Positions 26,374 through 33,943 of a stretch of DNA of 41,723 bases are shown here, one piece after another. The notes under the pieces were generated by a model that saw only the letters and a program-made list of their open reading frames with translations, did no database searches and was not told the origin of the DNA. Source of the DNA: Patescibacteria group bacterium (lineage in GTDB: Bacteria > Patescibacteriota > Patescibacteriia > Patescibacteriales > JAQTRU01); contig JAQUPG010000014.1 in NCBI GenBank assembly GCA_028716725.1, positions 1-41,723 on the forward strand, written 5' to 3'. Numbering within the stretch: the first letter of the stretch is position 1; each line of letters begins with the position of its first letter. Made by a program: the position numbers and the translations under genes.

Positions 26374-26559
26374 ATGCGTGACTTCCCCCCTGAAATTCCT
26401 GAGGTTTATAGAAATTTTAAGTTTTCACGATGGTCTGTAGAAACCGCACTATTACGTATTAAGGAGGCAGACGAGCGGCTACAACATATTGCAAGACCAT
26501 TCGAAGGACTTAGCTGTTCGGGAAAAGCCGCGGGGGTTAAGCCTTGGGCCAAGCCCTAA
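26374..26559 (+). CDS. Small hypothetical protein, 61 aa (SD cassette)
   Basis: The ATG at 26374 follows AAAGGAGGTATACC, a textbook SD; the track's earlier start lies on top of it. The protein (MRDFPPEIPEVYRNFKF at the start) has a probable central helix (SVETALLRIKEADERLQHIA) and a short Gly/Lys tail. No membrane segment, signal or known motif is seen. It has its own promoter and shares a bidirectional terminator with the convergent pyrBI gene. Confidence 0.75.
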   Translation: MRDFPPEIPEVYRNFKFSRWSVETALLRIKEADERLQHIARPFEGLSCSGKAAGVKPWAKP

Positions 26560-26599
26560 TTTTGTTCTTTCATCTGCAAAAACTGTTTTTAAAATAAAG

Positions 26600-26635
26600 A
26601 AGGGGCCGGTAGAATATACCAGCCCTTTTTATTTC
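26600..26635. terminator. Bidirectional terminator between the 26374 gene and pyrBI
   Basis: AAGGGGCCGGTA/TACCAGCCCTT imperfect stem with a T-run on the plus strand and a T-rich run on the minus strand. Confidence 0.8.
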
Positions 26636-28117
26636 TTAAAAGATCTCTGTCGGAGAAAGGTCTCTCTCGCAATACCAGCATCCGAGCTGGCCATCGCCCT
26701 GGTTGACAAATTTGGCGTTGGCTTCCGGGTCATTGTTGGTAATGCAATTGGGATTGGGGCAGCGTCCGATGCCTTGGATGATAGCGGGAGTTTCCATTTT
26801 TATCTTCTGAAATCTCCGATCCCGGACGCAGTTAAAGGTTATTTGCGGGGCTAAGGATGAAATGACTCCCATCGATTCGGAGGAGATAAATGACCCCGAG
26901 AGAACCAGGACATCTTTGAGTCCGTATTTTCTGGAAGGGACATCTTCAATGAGATGTCTTGCCCCGCCGCCAATCAGTTTTTGCCTTACCAAATATTCCC
27001 TTATGGCCAAGCCAAGGCCTTTGGGGATGTGGTCAATCACCATGCCGCTGTCTACTGGCCGGAAGAATTCGTGTTGTTTCGTACCTCCATTTCTTCCTCT
27101 TAAATATTCTTCGAAAGGGATGTCCTTCACGATTTGCATATTACTGGCCTGGATTTCCTCGCTTAAAGCGGTTCTTTCATTCCGGTTCTTAAAACCGGTT
27201 TCAAGGAGATGCATCCTGGTGGGAACTCCGAACCAGGCTTGTTCGTCAATAATCAATCTTGGATCGTGCCTGATTTCGGGAGCGAATTCGTTGACGTAAG
27301 GCATGGGGTGCATGATTAAAACATCATTTTTGAATTGCCGCAGGATGTTGGCGGTAAGCCTGAATCTAGTCTTGGCTCGTTCCAAAGCCATTGGGTCGCC
27401 GGTGAATCTCTCTTCCTGCAGTCGCGAACCGTAGATAATGTCGCAACCAGCAAGTAATTCCAGACTATCTCCTTCTTCCGCACCGGGGAAAAGTTTTTTG
27501 TAGTGTCCGGGTAGAGTAGTTTCCGGATCGGAAACCAGGGTGAGAGAAATGTTCTCGCGGAGAGCAAGCGCGCAGATAAGAGAATGGACAGTTCGGCCGT
27601 ACTTCAGATCTCCGAAGAATCCGATTTTGAAATCGTCCAGGTGGCCGAGTTTTTCGGAAATCGTGAGTAAATCCAGAAGGGTTTGGGTCGGGTGCTGGTT
27701 GGTGCCGTCTCCGCCGTTTTGAATTGAAATCGGACGGCCTTCTTTTTCCAGTATTTCGGCGATAAATCTTTGCGTTCCCTCTATTTTCGTCCGCATGACC
27801 AAAACATGCGCTCCCTGGCCGGCAAGCATTCTGGCAGTGTTGGCCAGACTTTCTTTTTTCGCCAGAGAAGTCGCTTCCTCCCCAATGATTTCCTTACATC
27901 TCCAGCCGAGCAAATCGGTCGCTTCCGCATAAGAGCCGCGGGTGCGGATACTGGGTTCAAGAAAGAGGAGGGTTACTTTTCTGCCCATAAAGAAAAGCCA
28001 GGATTCTCCGCCAGACTGTCTTTTTCTGGCCGTTGCGATTTGGCTTCGGCAACCGGGGATGATTCCCTCGAAAATTTCGTCTCGAGTGAAATCTCGGATG
28101 CTTATTATGTGTCTCAT
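26636..28117 (-). CDS. pyrBI: Aspartate carbamoyltransferase, catalytic-regulatory (PyrB-PyrI) fusion
   Basis: First committed step of pyrimidine synthesis: carbamoyl phosphate plus aspartate. Residues 1-330 are PyrB: EPSIRTRGSY (carbamoyl-phosphate loop, with Ile for the usual second Thr of STRTR), TSLAKKES, NGGDGTNQHPTQTLLDL, YGRTVHSL, RLQEER and HPMPYVNEF. Residues 345-493 are PyrI, ending in a zinc site CPNPNC...CWYC. The ATG at 28117 has an AGGAGG SD; the track start at 28144 is upstream of it. In many bacteria the two chains are separate; fusions are known in some lineages. A structured leader with an attenuator precedes it. Confidence 0.95.
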   Translation of the reverse strand: MRHIISIRDFTRDEIFEGIIPGCRSQIATARKRQSGGESWLFFMGRKVTLLFLEPSIRTRGSYAEATDLLGWRCKEIIGEEATSLAKKESLANTARMLAGQGAHVLVMRTKIEGTQRFIAEILEKEGRPISIQNGGDGTNQHPTQTLLDLLTISEKLGHLDDFKIGFFGDLKYGRTVHSLICALALRENISLTLVSDPETTLPGHYKKLFPGAEEGDSLELLAGCDIIYGSRLQEERFTGDPMALERAKTRFRLTANILRQFKNDVLIMHPMPYVNEFAPEIRHDPRLIIDEQAWFGVPTRMHLLETGFKNRNERTALSEEIQASNMQIVKDIPFEEYLRGRNGGTKQHEFFRPVDSGMVIDHIPKGLGLAIREYLVRQKLIGGGARHLIEDVPSRKYGLKDVLVLSGSFISSESMGVISSLAPQITFNCVRDRRFQKIKMETPAIIQGIGRCPNPNCITNNDPEANAKFVNQGDGQLGCWYCERDLSPTEIF

Positions 28118-28212
28118 TTTGTTCCTCCTGTTCGGATAAACCATGAACGTTTATAAAATCAGAGTTTTTTTGAAGTTTTTTCTCCTTTTATTTTAAAGAT
28201 CATTTTTTGCCT

Positions 28213-28247
28213 AAAAAAATATCCCGTCCACTGGACGGGATATTTTA
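28213..28247 (-). terminator. Attenuator-type terminator in the pyrBI leader
   Basis: AAATATCCCGTCCA/TGGACGGGATATTT hairpin followed on the minus strand by a seven-T run, about 95 nt before the pyrBI ATG and 110 nt after the promoter. Confidence 0.85.
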
Positions 28248-28356
28248 GGAAATAGTATCTCCACAAGGTGAGATCACCTCGCGGAAAGGATATTTTAAAT
28301 TTTTTTTATTGATATAGTTATCCACAGATCTGATTATTACTGGTTAAATTACTAAC
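28248..28356 (-). promoter_or_regulatory. Structured leader upstream of the pyrBI attenuator
   Basis: On the minus strand the leader holds a hairpin CCGCGAGGTG/CACCTTGTGG (28261-28284). Just before it is TAAAATATCC, a repeat of the terminator's own 5-prime arm. This copy can pair with the terminator's 3-prime arm GGATATTTTA, giving a mutually exclusive antiterminator. I cannot match it to a known riboswitch or a PyrR site. Confidence 0.6.
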
Positions 28357-28385
28357 AGTATAGAGCATAATTTAAAACCTGTCAA
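28357..28385 (-). promoter_or_regulatory. Promoter of pyrBI
   Basis: Minus strand: perfect TTGACA, 17-bp spacer, TATACT. The leader to the ATG is about 235 nt. Confidence 0.85.
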
Positions 28386-28409
28386 ATCTTTGTTGAAAAT
28401 AGTTAAATT

Positions 28410-28766
28410 TTAGGCGGCTTGGGGAATTTTTGGTATATCCCCATCTCCTCCATGAATTTTTTTCTCTATTTCATTGGCCTCCCTAATAGTCTTTGAGAAT
28501 TTTTCCCTTATTCTTGCTTCCGTTTTCTTTACAATCATTATTTTTATCTTTTGCTCCAGGGTCAACAGAAAACTTTCTTTAGCAATATGATTCTTCTCTA
28601 TAGCTTTAAATTGGTCAACGATAGTAGAAATTATTTCTTCCTCATCTATATCTTCCGGGTTATAATCTCTGTCATTTCTTATTATCTCCAAAATATCTGA
28701 AATTTTTTCCCGGATTTCCAAATCTTCAAGATTGCCCTCTATGTTTTTGGGTTTTTCTCGATTCAT
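28410..28766 (-). CDS. Hypothetical helical protein downstream of gatB
   Basis: 118 residues, acidic then basic, predicted almost wholly helical (EIREKISDILEIIRNDRD, LEQKIKIMIVKKTEARIREK). No signal or membrane helix, and no recognised domain. It follows the 71-residue gene by 15 bp and gatB by the same transcript, and has no SD of its own. The context does not reveal a role. Confidence 0.7.
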   Translation of the reverse strand: MNREKPKNIEGNLEDLEIREKISDILEIIRNDRDYNPEDIDEEEIISTIVDQFKAIEKNHIAKESFLLTLEQKIKIMIVKKTEARIREKFSKTIREANEIEKKIHGGDGDIPKIPQAA

Positions 28767-28781
28767 ATTTGTCAGTTAAAT

Positions 28782-28997
28782 TTAAGCTGCTACTTTTTCT
28801 TTTGACTCTTCTTCCGGATTTTTTTCTGCTTCATCCAAGCCGGCTGCTTCAAATGCTTTTTTTAAGCTGTCTCTCGCTTCTTCACCCTCTCTTCTTAATC
28901 CGGCCTTTCTGGCTTCTGCCATCCGTTTTTCCGTATCAGGATTTTCTGACTTAGCGCCAGGGCCTCCAAAACCGCCAAATTGTTCAAATCTTGGCAT
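28782..28997 (-). CDS. Small hypothetical protein immediately downstream of gatB
   Basis: 71 residues: a Gly/Phe/Pro-rich start (FEQFGGFGGPGAKSENPDTE) and a charged helix rich in Ala, Glu and Arg. It begins 4 bp after the gatB stop, without an SD, so translation is probably coupled. Not recognised. Confidence 0.68.
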   Translation of the reverse strand: MPRFEQFGGFGGPGAKSENPDTEKRMAEARKAGLRREGEEARDSLKKAFEAAGLDEAEKNPEEESKEKVAA

Positions 28998-29001
28998 ATT
29001 T

Positions 29002-30516
29002 TTATTTATTATTTAATAATTTTTTTAGCAGTTCTATTACTATTTTGGGATTGGCTTTTCCCCCTGTTTGGGCCATAACTTGTCCAATAAAGAATTGTAG
29101 CACGTTTTCCTTTCCTTGTCTATACTGTTTGGCTTGTTTCTCATTTTTTTTTATTACAGCTTTTATTATTTTCTCCAGCTCGGCTTCATTATCCATCTGC
29201 TCCAAGCCTAAGTTGGCCATGATGTCGCTCGGGTCTCCGCCTTTCTTATACATTATTTCCATAATTTTTTGCCCAGCCGAAGAATTAATTTTATTTTGAT
29301 AGACCAAAGTTATAAGTTCGGCAAAATTTTCCGGAGTAATTTTTATTTCGGTGATGGATTTTCCGTCTTTATTAAGATGCTTAAACAATTCGCTGATAAG
29401 CCAATTGCCCGTGATTTTTGCCAGTTTGTTTTTTTGCCTTTCCCAGGTGTCGCCGGTTGCGTCTATCCAGGCCCGGAGTTCCGAGATTACTTTTTCCGTG
29501 TAGCCGGCCAATTTTTTGTCGCTTGCTAAAATTTCCGCCGCGGCCTCGTCAAAATTATATTCGGCCATAAAGCGTTTCTTTTTCTCCGGCGGCAATTCAA
29601 TTAGGCCGGTTTTTATTTTTTCAAGCCATTGCCCGTCAATTTTTATGGGCGGAATATCCGGCTCAGGAAAATAGCGGTAATCAGAAGAGGTTTCTTTTAT
29701 TCTTTGCCTCACGGTTTGGTTTTTATTTTCATCCCAACCCCGGGTTTCCTGAACTAATTTTTCTCGCGCTTCTAAAGCTTTAGTTTGCCTTTTTACTTCA
29801 TAGTCAATGGCTTTTTCAATGGCGCGGAAAGAATTTATGTTTTTTAATTCCACCTTTGGGTTAAGCTTGTATTTGCCGATTGGTTTTATTTCACAATTAC
29901 CCTCGTATTTCCATTTGCCTTTTTCCTGCACGCTGACATTAGCTTCGCAGCGCATTTCGCCTTTTTCCATATCGGCGTTGGAAATATCCAGATAGCGCAA
30001 AATCTGCTGAAAAGTTTGGCAGAATTTTTTGGCTTCGCCTGAGTCTTTAATTATTGGTTCGGTTACCATTTCAATCAAGGGCGTGCCGGCGCGGTTAAAA
30101 TCAAGCAGAGTGTAATTTTTTCCGGTCGGATGAGTGGATTTTCCCGTGTCTTCTTCCAGATGCAGGCGGGTTATTTTTATGTCCCGGTCGTTAACTTCAA
30201 GATGCCCGTCGTAACAGAAAGGCAGGTCGTATTGGGAAATCTGGTAGCCCTTGGGCAAATCCGGGTAAAAATAATTTTTCCGGTCAAACTTGGAAAGCTC
30301 CCTGATTTTACAGTTTAAAGCCAACCCGGCCAAAACCGCCCATTCTATGGCCTGCTTGTTGGGGACAGGCAGGGTGCCGGGATGGCCAAGACAAATCGGG
30401 CAGACCGTGGTATTGGGTTTTTTACCTAAAGAGTCGTTATCGCAAGAGCAGAACATTTTTGACTTGGTTTTCAGCTCGGCATGAATTTCTAAACCGATAA
30501 TTACGTCATAGTCCAT
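29002..30516 (-). CDS. gatB: Aspartyl/glutamyl-tRNA amidotransferase subunit B
   Basis: GatB phosphorylates and amidates mischarged Glu-tRNA(Gln) or Asp-tRNA(Asn) with GatA/GatC. 504 residues is full length. The N-terminus IGLEIHAELKTKSKMFCSC and VCPICLGHPGTLPVPN give the Cys zinc site; KFDRKNYFYPDLPKGYQISQ and DFNRAGTPLIEMVTEP are signature segments; the C-terminal YqeY-like tRNA-binding tail is present. gatA and gatC are not in the window. It starts without an SD and leads a three-gene transcript. Confidence 0.98.
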   Translation of the reverse strand: MDYDVIIGLEIHAELKTKSKMFCSCDNDSLGKKPNTTVCPICLGHPGTLPVPNKQAIEWAVLAGLALNCKIRELSKFDRKNYFYPDLPKGYQISQYDLPFCYDGHLEVNDRDIKITRLHLEEDTGKSTHPTGKNYTLLDFNRAGTPLIEMVTEPIIKDSGEAKKFCQTFQQILRYLDISNADMEKGEMRCEANVSVQEKGKWKYEGNCEIKPIGKYKLNPKVELKNINSFRAIEKAIDYEVKRQTKALEAREKLVQETRGWDENKNQTVRQRIKETSSDYRYFPEPDIPPIKIDGQWLEKIKTGLIELPPEKKKRFMAEYNFDEAAAEILASDKKLAGYTEKVISELRAWIDATGDTWERQKNKLAKITGNWLISELFKHLNKDGKSITEIKITPENFAELITLVYQNKINSSAGQKIMEIMYKKGGDPSDIMANLGLEQMDNEAELEKIIKAVIKKNEKQAKQYRQGKENVLQFFIGQVMAQTGGKANPKIVIELLKKLLNNK

Positions 30517-30549
30517 AAATTGGAAATTTTTAGTTAGTTTCGTACCTTT

Positions 30550-30578
30550 ATTTTATCCTTAAATAGCGGAAAAAGCAA
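30550..30578 (-). promoter_or_regulatory. Candidate promoter of gatB
   Basis: Minus strand: TTGCTT, 17-bp spacer, TAAAAT, about 35 nt before the gatB ATG. Confidence 0.5.
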
Positions 30579-30596
30579 CCTTTAAGGTGAAAGCGG

Positions 30597-30634
30597 TAAA
30601 GAAAAACCGTCTCATAAGTATAGAGGCGGTTTTT
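30597..30634 (-). terminator. Terminator of the 30633-30893 gene
   Basis: Minus strand: AAAACCGCCTC/GAGACGGTTTTT stem with T-run, starting at the stop codon. Confidence 0.85.
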
Positions 30635-30893
30635 AGTTGGGACACATGTCAAATTCTGCACAAAGAGCAAGATATTCGTGATATGGCTTGAAAAAAATCT
30701 CACCACAATTTAAACAAGGAGCGAAAACGTGCCTAGAGATATTAAAAATTACTTCTCCCTCTTCTCCTAAAAAATTCAGGCCGACGAAGTCAACTATAGT
30801 AGTATTCAGGAAAATGGGAGAAGAACAAATCGGGCAGTTTTCTATTCTTATTTTCGCGCCTTGCTCTTCCGTTCCGCCACATTCTATTCCCAT
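30633..30893 (-). CDS. Small zinc-ribbon-like hypothetical protein (SD cassette)
   Basis: 86 residues. Two CxxC pairs (CPIC at about 20 and CLNC at about 60) with intervening strands suggest a zinc ribbon; extra Cys at positions 5, 78 and 84 may add to it. Function unknown. It has an AAGGAAG SD, a near-consensus promoter and its own terminator, and stands next to another zinc-ribbon cassette. Confidence 0.78.
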   Translation of the reverse strand: MGIECGGTEEQGAKIRIENCPICSSPIFLNTTIVDFVGLNFLGEEGEVIFNISRHVFAPCLNCGEIFFKPYHEYLALCAEFDMCPN

Positions 30894-30934
30894 CTTGTCT
30901 TCCTTTTCTATTTTTGTTTTTATGGTTTTAGATA

Positions 30935-30963
30935 ATTATATAGCAAAGCAGCTGGTTCGTCAA
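30935..30963 (-). promoter_or_regulatory. Promoter of the 30633-30893 gene
   Basis: Minus strand: TTGACG, 17-bp spacer, perfect TATAAT. Confidence 0.8.
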
Positions 30964-30989
30964 TTTTAATAAGTTTTCGGTATCCGGAA

Positions 30990-31025
30990 GAAAAAAGCCG
31001 CGTCTGATTAAAAGGATGTGGCTTT
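30990..31025 (-). terminator. Terminator of the 31026-31211 gene
   Basis: Minus strand: AAAGCCACATC/GACGCGGCTTT imperfect stem with a six-T tail, directly at the stop codon. Confidence 0.8.
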
Positions 31026-31211
31026 CTAATAATCGCCAGATTTTCTGACCGGGATTCTCACAGTGTAAGTATATAGATATTCCTCGCCACATTCGGGGCA
31101 AACGGATTTTACGGTAAAAATGATTCTGCCGCAAACATGTTCATGCTCAATCACCGTATTATCCCTTTTTGCCTCGAATGGTTTCTTGCATTTTTTGCAG
31201 AAGATTTTCAT
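31026..31211 (-). CDS. Small zinc-ribbon hypothetical protein (SD cassette)
   Basis: 61 residues. CKKC at residues 5-8, a Cys in HVCGR and CPEC at about residue 38 are consistent with a single zinc ribbon. Function unknown; proteins of this form often bind nucleic acid or another protein. GGGAGGAAAC precedes the ATG as a strong SD. The unit has a consensus promoter and terminator. Confidence 0.78.
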   Translation of the reverse strand: MKIFCKKCKKPFEAKRDNTVIEHEHVCGRIIFTVKSVCPECGEEYLYTYTVRIPVRKSGDY

Positions 31212-31262
31212 TGTTTCCTCCCGGATAATGTGGGGAGCAAATAAAAAAAGAACGGATTTAGC

Positions 31263-31291
31263 ATTTTAAACCATTCTTTTATTTCTGTCAA
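31263..31291 (-). promoter_or_regulatory. Promoter of the 31026-31211 gene
   Basis: Minus strand: perfect TTGACA, 17-bp spacer, TAAAAT. It starts just past the tmk-dut stop. Confidence 0.85.
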
Positions 31292-31294
31292 TAG

Positions 31295-32467
31295 TTAAAA
31301 AAGCCCTGAGGAGCCAAAACCATTATTATTTCTTTCGGTTTCATCGTTTATTTTGTCCTCTTTTATTTCCAAATTTGGCGCGGGCTGGATTAAAATCTGG
31401 GCGATTTTTTGCCCAGGCGCGATGTTATAAATATCTTCGCTTAGATTTATCATATTAACCAGGATTTCGCCGCGGTAGTTTGAATCTATGACCCCGGCCG
31501 TGGTATGGATGCCGGATTTGGCCACGCCGCTTTTATCCCAGATCAAGCCGGCGTATCCTTCCGGGATTGCCATTTTAATGCCCGTGCTGACAACTATACT
31601 TTCTCCAGGGAGTAAGGAATAATAATCAGCCGCATATAAATCAAGGCCGGCGTCGCCTTCGTGAGTTCTTTGCGGCAGTTTGGCGTTCGGTTTTATTCTT
31701 TCAATTTTTAAAACCGGCTTGTTAAGATTTTTTTCATATTCCAAAGTGTTTAAAAAGGGGATATGGCTTTTCTCCCGGAAGCTAATTAATCGGTTTACTT
31801 CCTGCCAGACTAAATTATGGATTTCCTGGCGGGTCATAATTTCGCCGTTTCTGGTGCATTCTATTAAAGTGAAGTCCGGGAAAGTTCTGGCGATTTCCAG
31901 ATAAACCTGCTCGGCCCGGCGCAGATGGTTAATATCGGCTTCGTGCAAGTCTCTTTTGGCTCCGTTTATATAATCGCGGTGGCCTTTCTGGTCAACTAAT
32001 TTCTGGGCAATGGCGGCGTCAACGTGGAGAATAATATTTAAGTCCGGTTTGGGAATATTAAAAATTTCATATTCCAGTTCATAGAGCCAGGAGAAATAAT
32101 TTTTCCTTTCCAAAGGATTAGCGATTTTTCCGCCCTGGTGGCCCATGTTAGCGGTCACGTAACGGTTGGCGATAACGATTTTACCTTCTCCCAGCCATTT
32201 TTTTATCTTAAAGCTGGCATCATAGCGGTCGCAGGCGTAAAAAATCGAAGCCCGATAAGGCCCGACTTCATCGGCTTTTCCATAATCTCCGTTTAAATAT
32301 TTTTCTATTAAGCCGGCTGATTTTTCGCCGTACTGGGGAAAATCAATCATCGCTACCGGCAAGCCCGAATTTTCCAGCCGAGTAAAAAGCATTTGCGTTT
32401 GGGTAGCTTTGCCGGATCCGTCTGTGCCGTCAATAACAATAAACTTCCCCTTTTTATTTGTGTTCAT
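31295..32467 (-). CDS. tmk-dut: Thymidylate kinase-dUTPase fusion
   Basis: One 390-residue chain. The N-terminal part (about 1-215) is a thymidylate kinase: P-loop DGTDGSGKATQTQ, FYACDRYDAS and ANRYVTANMGHQ. The C-terminal part (about 245-390) is a trimeric-type dUTPase with its five motifs: GDAGLDLYAA, KSGVAKSGIH, GVIDSNYRGEI, GQKIAQILI and RNNNGFGSSG. Dut makes dUMP from dUTP and Tmk phosphorylates dTMP, so the fusion couples two steps flanking ThyA, encoded upstream. The ATG at 32467 is chosen; the 18 extra track residues are not Tmk-like. Confidence 0.95.
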   Translation of the reverse strand: MNTNKKGKFIVIDGTDGSGKATQTQMLFTRLENSGLPVAMIDFPQYGEKSAGLIEKYLNGDYGKADEVGPYRASIFYACDRYDASFKIKKWLGEGKIVIANRYVTANMGHQGGKIANPLERKNYFSWLYELEYEIFNIPKPDLNIILHVDAAIAQKLVDQKGHRDYINGAKRDLHEADINHLRRAEQVYLEIARTFPDFTLIECTRNGEIMTRQEIHNLVWQEVNRLISFREKSHIPFLNTLEYEKNLNKPVLKIERIKPNAKLPQRTHEGDAGLDLYAADYYSLLPGESIVVSTGIKMAIPEGYAGLIWDKSGVAKSGIHTTAGVIDSNYRGEILVNMINLSEDIYNIAPGQKIAQILIQPAPNLEIKEDKINDETERNNNGFGSSGLF

Positions 32468-32517
32468 ATTACCTTTAGACAAGAAAAGAGTGCTCCTTGC
32501 ACCCCCTTGTGTTAAAT

Positions 32518-32643
32518 CCAAAATTCAAAATCACAAATTCCAAATAAATTACAATAATCAAATTCAAAATTCAAAAATGTTTTGAAATTGGTTATTTGAA
32601 TTTTGATATTATTTGTTATTTGTAATTTTGGATTTTGAATTTA
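32518..32643. repeat. 7-bp-period repeats as an inverted pair (adk to tmk-dut gap)
   Basis: Left arm of CAAAATT/CAAATTC units, right arm of TTGAATTT/GATTTTG units, making an imperfect inverted repeat of about 55 bp per side. Confidence 0.8.
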
Positions 32644-33306
32644 TTATTTTTTAAGGACTTCTGTTATTTGTCTGCTTACCTCTGGTATCGGCGGCATGCC
32701 GTCAATTTTTTTATAAACACCTTTCTTTTGGTAGTAGTCAATTAAGGGTTTGGTTTCCTTATTGTATAGATCCAGCCTTTTTTTTATCGTTTCCGGTTTG
32801 TCATCTTCTCTTATAACTAATTTTTCTCCGCATGCACCGCAGATCTCATCATTTTTCGGAGGATTGTAAATCAGATGATAAACTTTCTGGCATTTAAGGC
32901 AGGTTCTTCTCTGACTTATTCTTTTTATGGCCTCTTCGTCGCTGATCCAGACTTCTAAGACTAAATCTATCCCTTTTATTTTATCTAAAAATTCTGCCTG
33001 GGTCAAATTGCGGGGAAAGCCGTCTAAAATAAAGCCGTTAGTGCAGTCTTTTTGTTCTAAGCGCTGTTTTGTAATCTCATTGGTAATTTCATCAGGCACC
33101 AGAGCGCCGGATTTAACGATTGAGTCAATTTTTTTTCCTAATTCAGTCTGGTTTTTTATATTTTCCCTGAAAATTTCACCGGTAGAAATATGGGGGATGC
33201 CGAGCCTTTGGCTAAAAATATCGGCCTGTGTGCCCTTGCCTGATCCTTGCGGTCCCATGATGATTATATTTACCCCGTTAGAAATTTTATTATTTTTCTT
33301 ATCCAT
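32644..33306 (-). CDS. adk: Adenylate kinase with zinc-type LID
   Basis: Interconverts ATP, AMP and 2 ADP. The P-loop MGPQGSGKGTQ begins at residue 17; GEIFRENI, DGFPRNLTQAEFL and RRTCLKC...CGACGEK follow, the latter a four-Cys zinc LID. 220 residues. The natural family start would be near NIIIMGPQ; the first 12 residues (MDKKNNKISNGV) are contributed by the MITE-like element and match those of MiaB. It lies inside the thymidylate operon. Confidence 0.96.
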   Translation of the reverse strand: MDKKNNKISNGVNIIIMGPQGSGKGTQADIFSQRLGIPHISTGEIFRENIKNQTELGKKIDSIVKSGALVPDEITNEITKQRLEQKDCTNGFILDGFPRNLTQAEFLDKIKGIDLVLEVWISDEEAIKRISQRRTCLKCQKVYHLIYNPPKNDEICGACGEKLVIREDDKPETIKKRLDLYNKETKPLIDYYQKKGVYKKIDGMPPIPEVSRQITEVLKK

Positions 33307-33378
33307 AATAATATATTTATTGATTTTTTTAACATTTCATTTTTATCCGTTTATTTCTAGTAAGATTTCTAACGGGGT
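33272..33378 (-). mobile_element. MITE-like element, copy 2 (supplies adk start)
   Basis: 107 bp with the same ACCCCGTTAGAAAT/ATTTCTAACGGGGT terminal inverted repeats as 23931-24036 but opposite orientation. The end that enters adk is nearly identical to the end that enters miaB; the middle differs. Confidence 0.75.
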
Positions 33379-33383
33379 GAATA

Positions 33384-33941
33384 TTATTCCAAATTTTTGA
33401 TTAAATTATCAATTTGTTGCTGTAATTTTTCTAAAGTAGAATCATTGGTTAAAGTAAATTGGGCTTGGCTCATGACTTCCGGAATGGTTAATTCGGTTTC
33501 TTGCTGTTCATCGGCTAAAAATTGTTCATAAATTTTTTTAGAATCATCCGCGTTTTCCGTTCTCGAAGTTAATCTTTCATATCTTATTTTCGGTTCAGTT
33601 TCCACTTTTACCAGTTTAAATTCCGGCAAATCTTTTAGATATTTTATATCAGACAATCGCCTGATGCCGTCAATGACTATTAAATTATTGGTTTCATTCC
33701 TGACATCGCCGGCGATTACTTTAGCCAGTAAATCATCGCCAAATCCTTGACGCAGAACTTTAGAGATATTTTGCATGTTTTCCCTGGTAATCTCTAAATA
33801 CAGTCTATTCAAAACATCCCGGAGAGGGGTGGAAAAGCGATAAGCAATTGCTCCATATTTATTTACTAAATATTCGGCGACTGTGCCTTTGCCGCAAGAA
33901 ATTTTTCCGACCAGGCCAATGATTATTTTTTTATTAGGCAT
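33384..33941 (-). CDS. P-loop nucleotide kinase-like protein
   Basis: 185 residues. The P-loop GLVGKISCGKGTVAEYL is at residues 9-25, followed by RFSTPLRDVLNRL, VIDGIRRLSDI (possible Walker B) and RYERLTSRTENADDSK, a LID-like arginine segment. The layout resembles dephospho-CoA kinase, dNMP kinase and cytidylate kinase-like proteins; which one cannot be settled here. Its place among dTMP-synthesis genes favours a nucleotide substrate. It starts 2 bp after the DHFR-like gene stop. Confidence 0.75.
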   Translation of the reverse strand: MPNKKIIIGLVGKISCGKGTVAEYLVNKYGAIAYRFSTPLRDVLNRLYLEITRENMQNISKVLRQGFGDDLLAKVIAGDVRNETNNLIVIDGIRRLSDIKYLKDLPEFKLVKVETEPKIRYERLTSRTENADDSKKIYEQFLADEQQETELTIPEVMSQAQFTLTNDSTLEKLQQQIDNLIKNLE

Positions 33942-33943
33942 AA

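Noticed and set aside
27770-28156. 128-aa plus ORF over pyrBI
   Set aside because: Shadow of the highly conserved ATCase catalytic domain on the other strand.
30688-30969. 93-aa plus ORF
   Set aside because: Antisense to the zinc-ribbon gene and its promoter; no SD.
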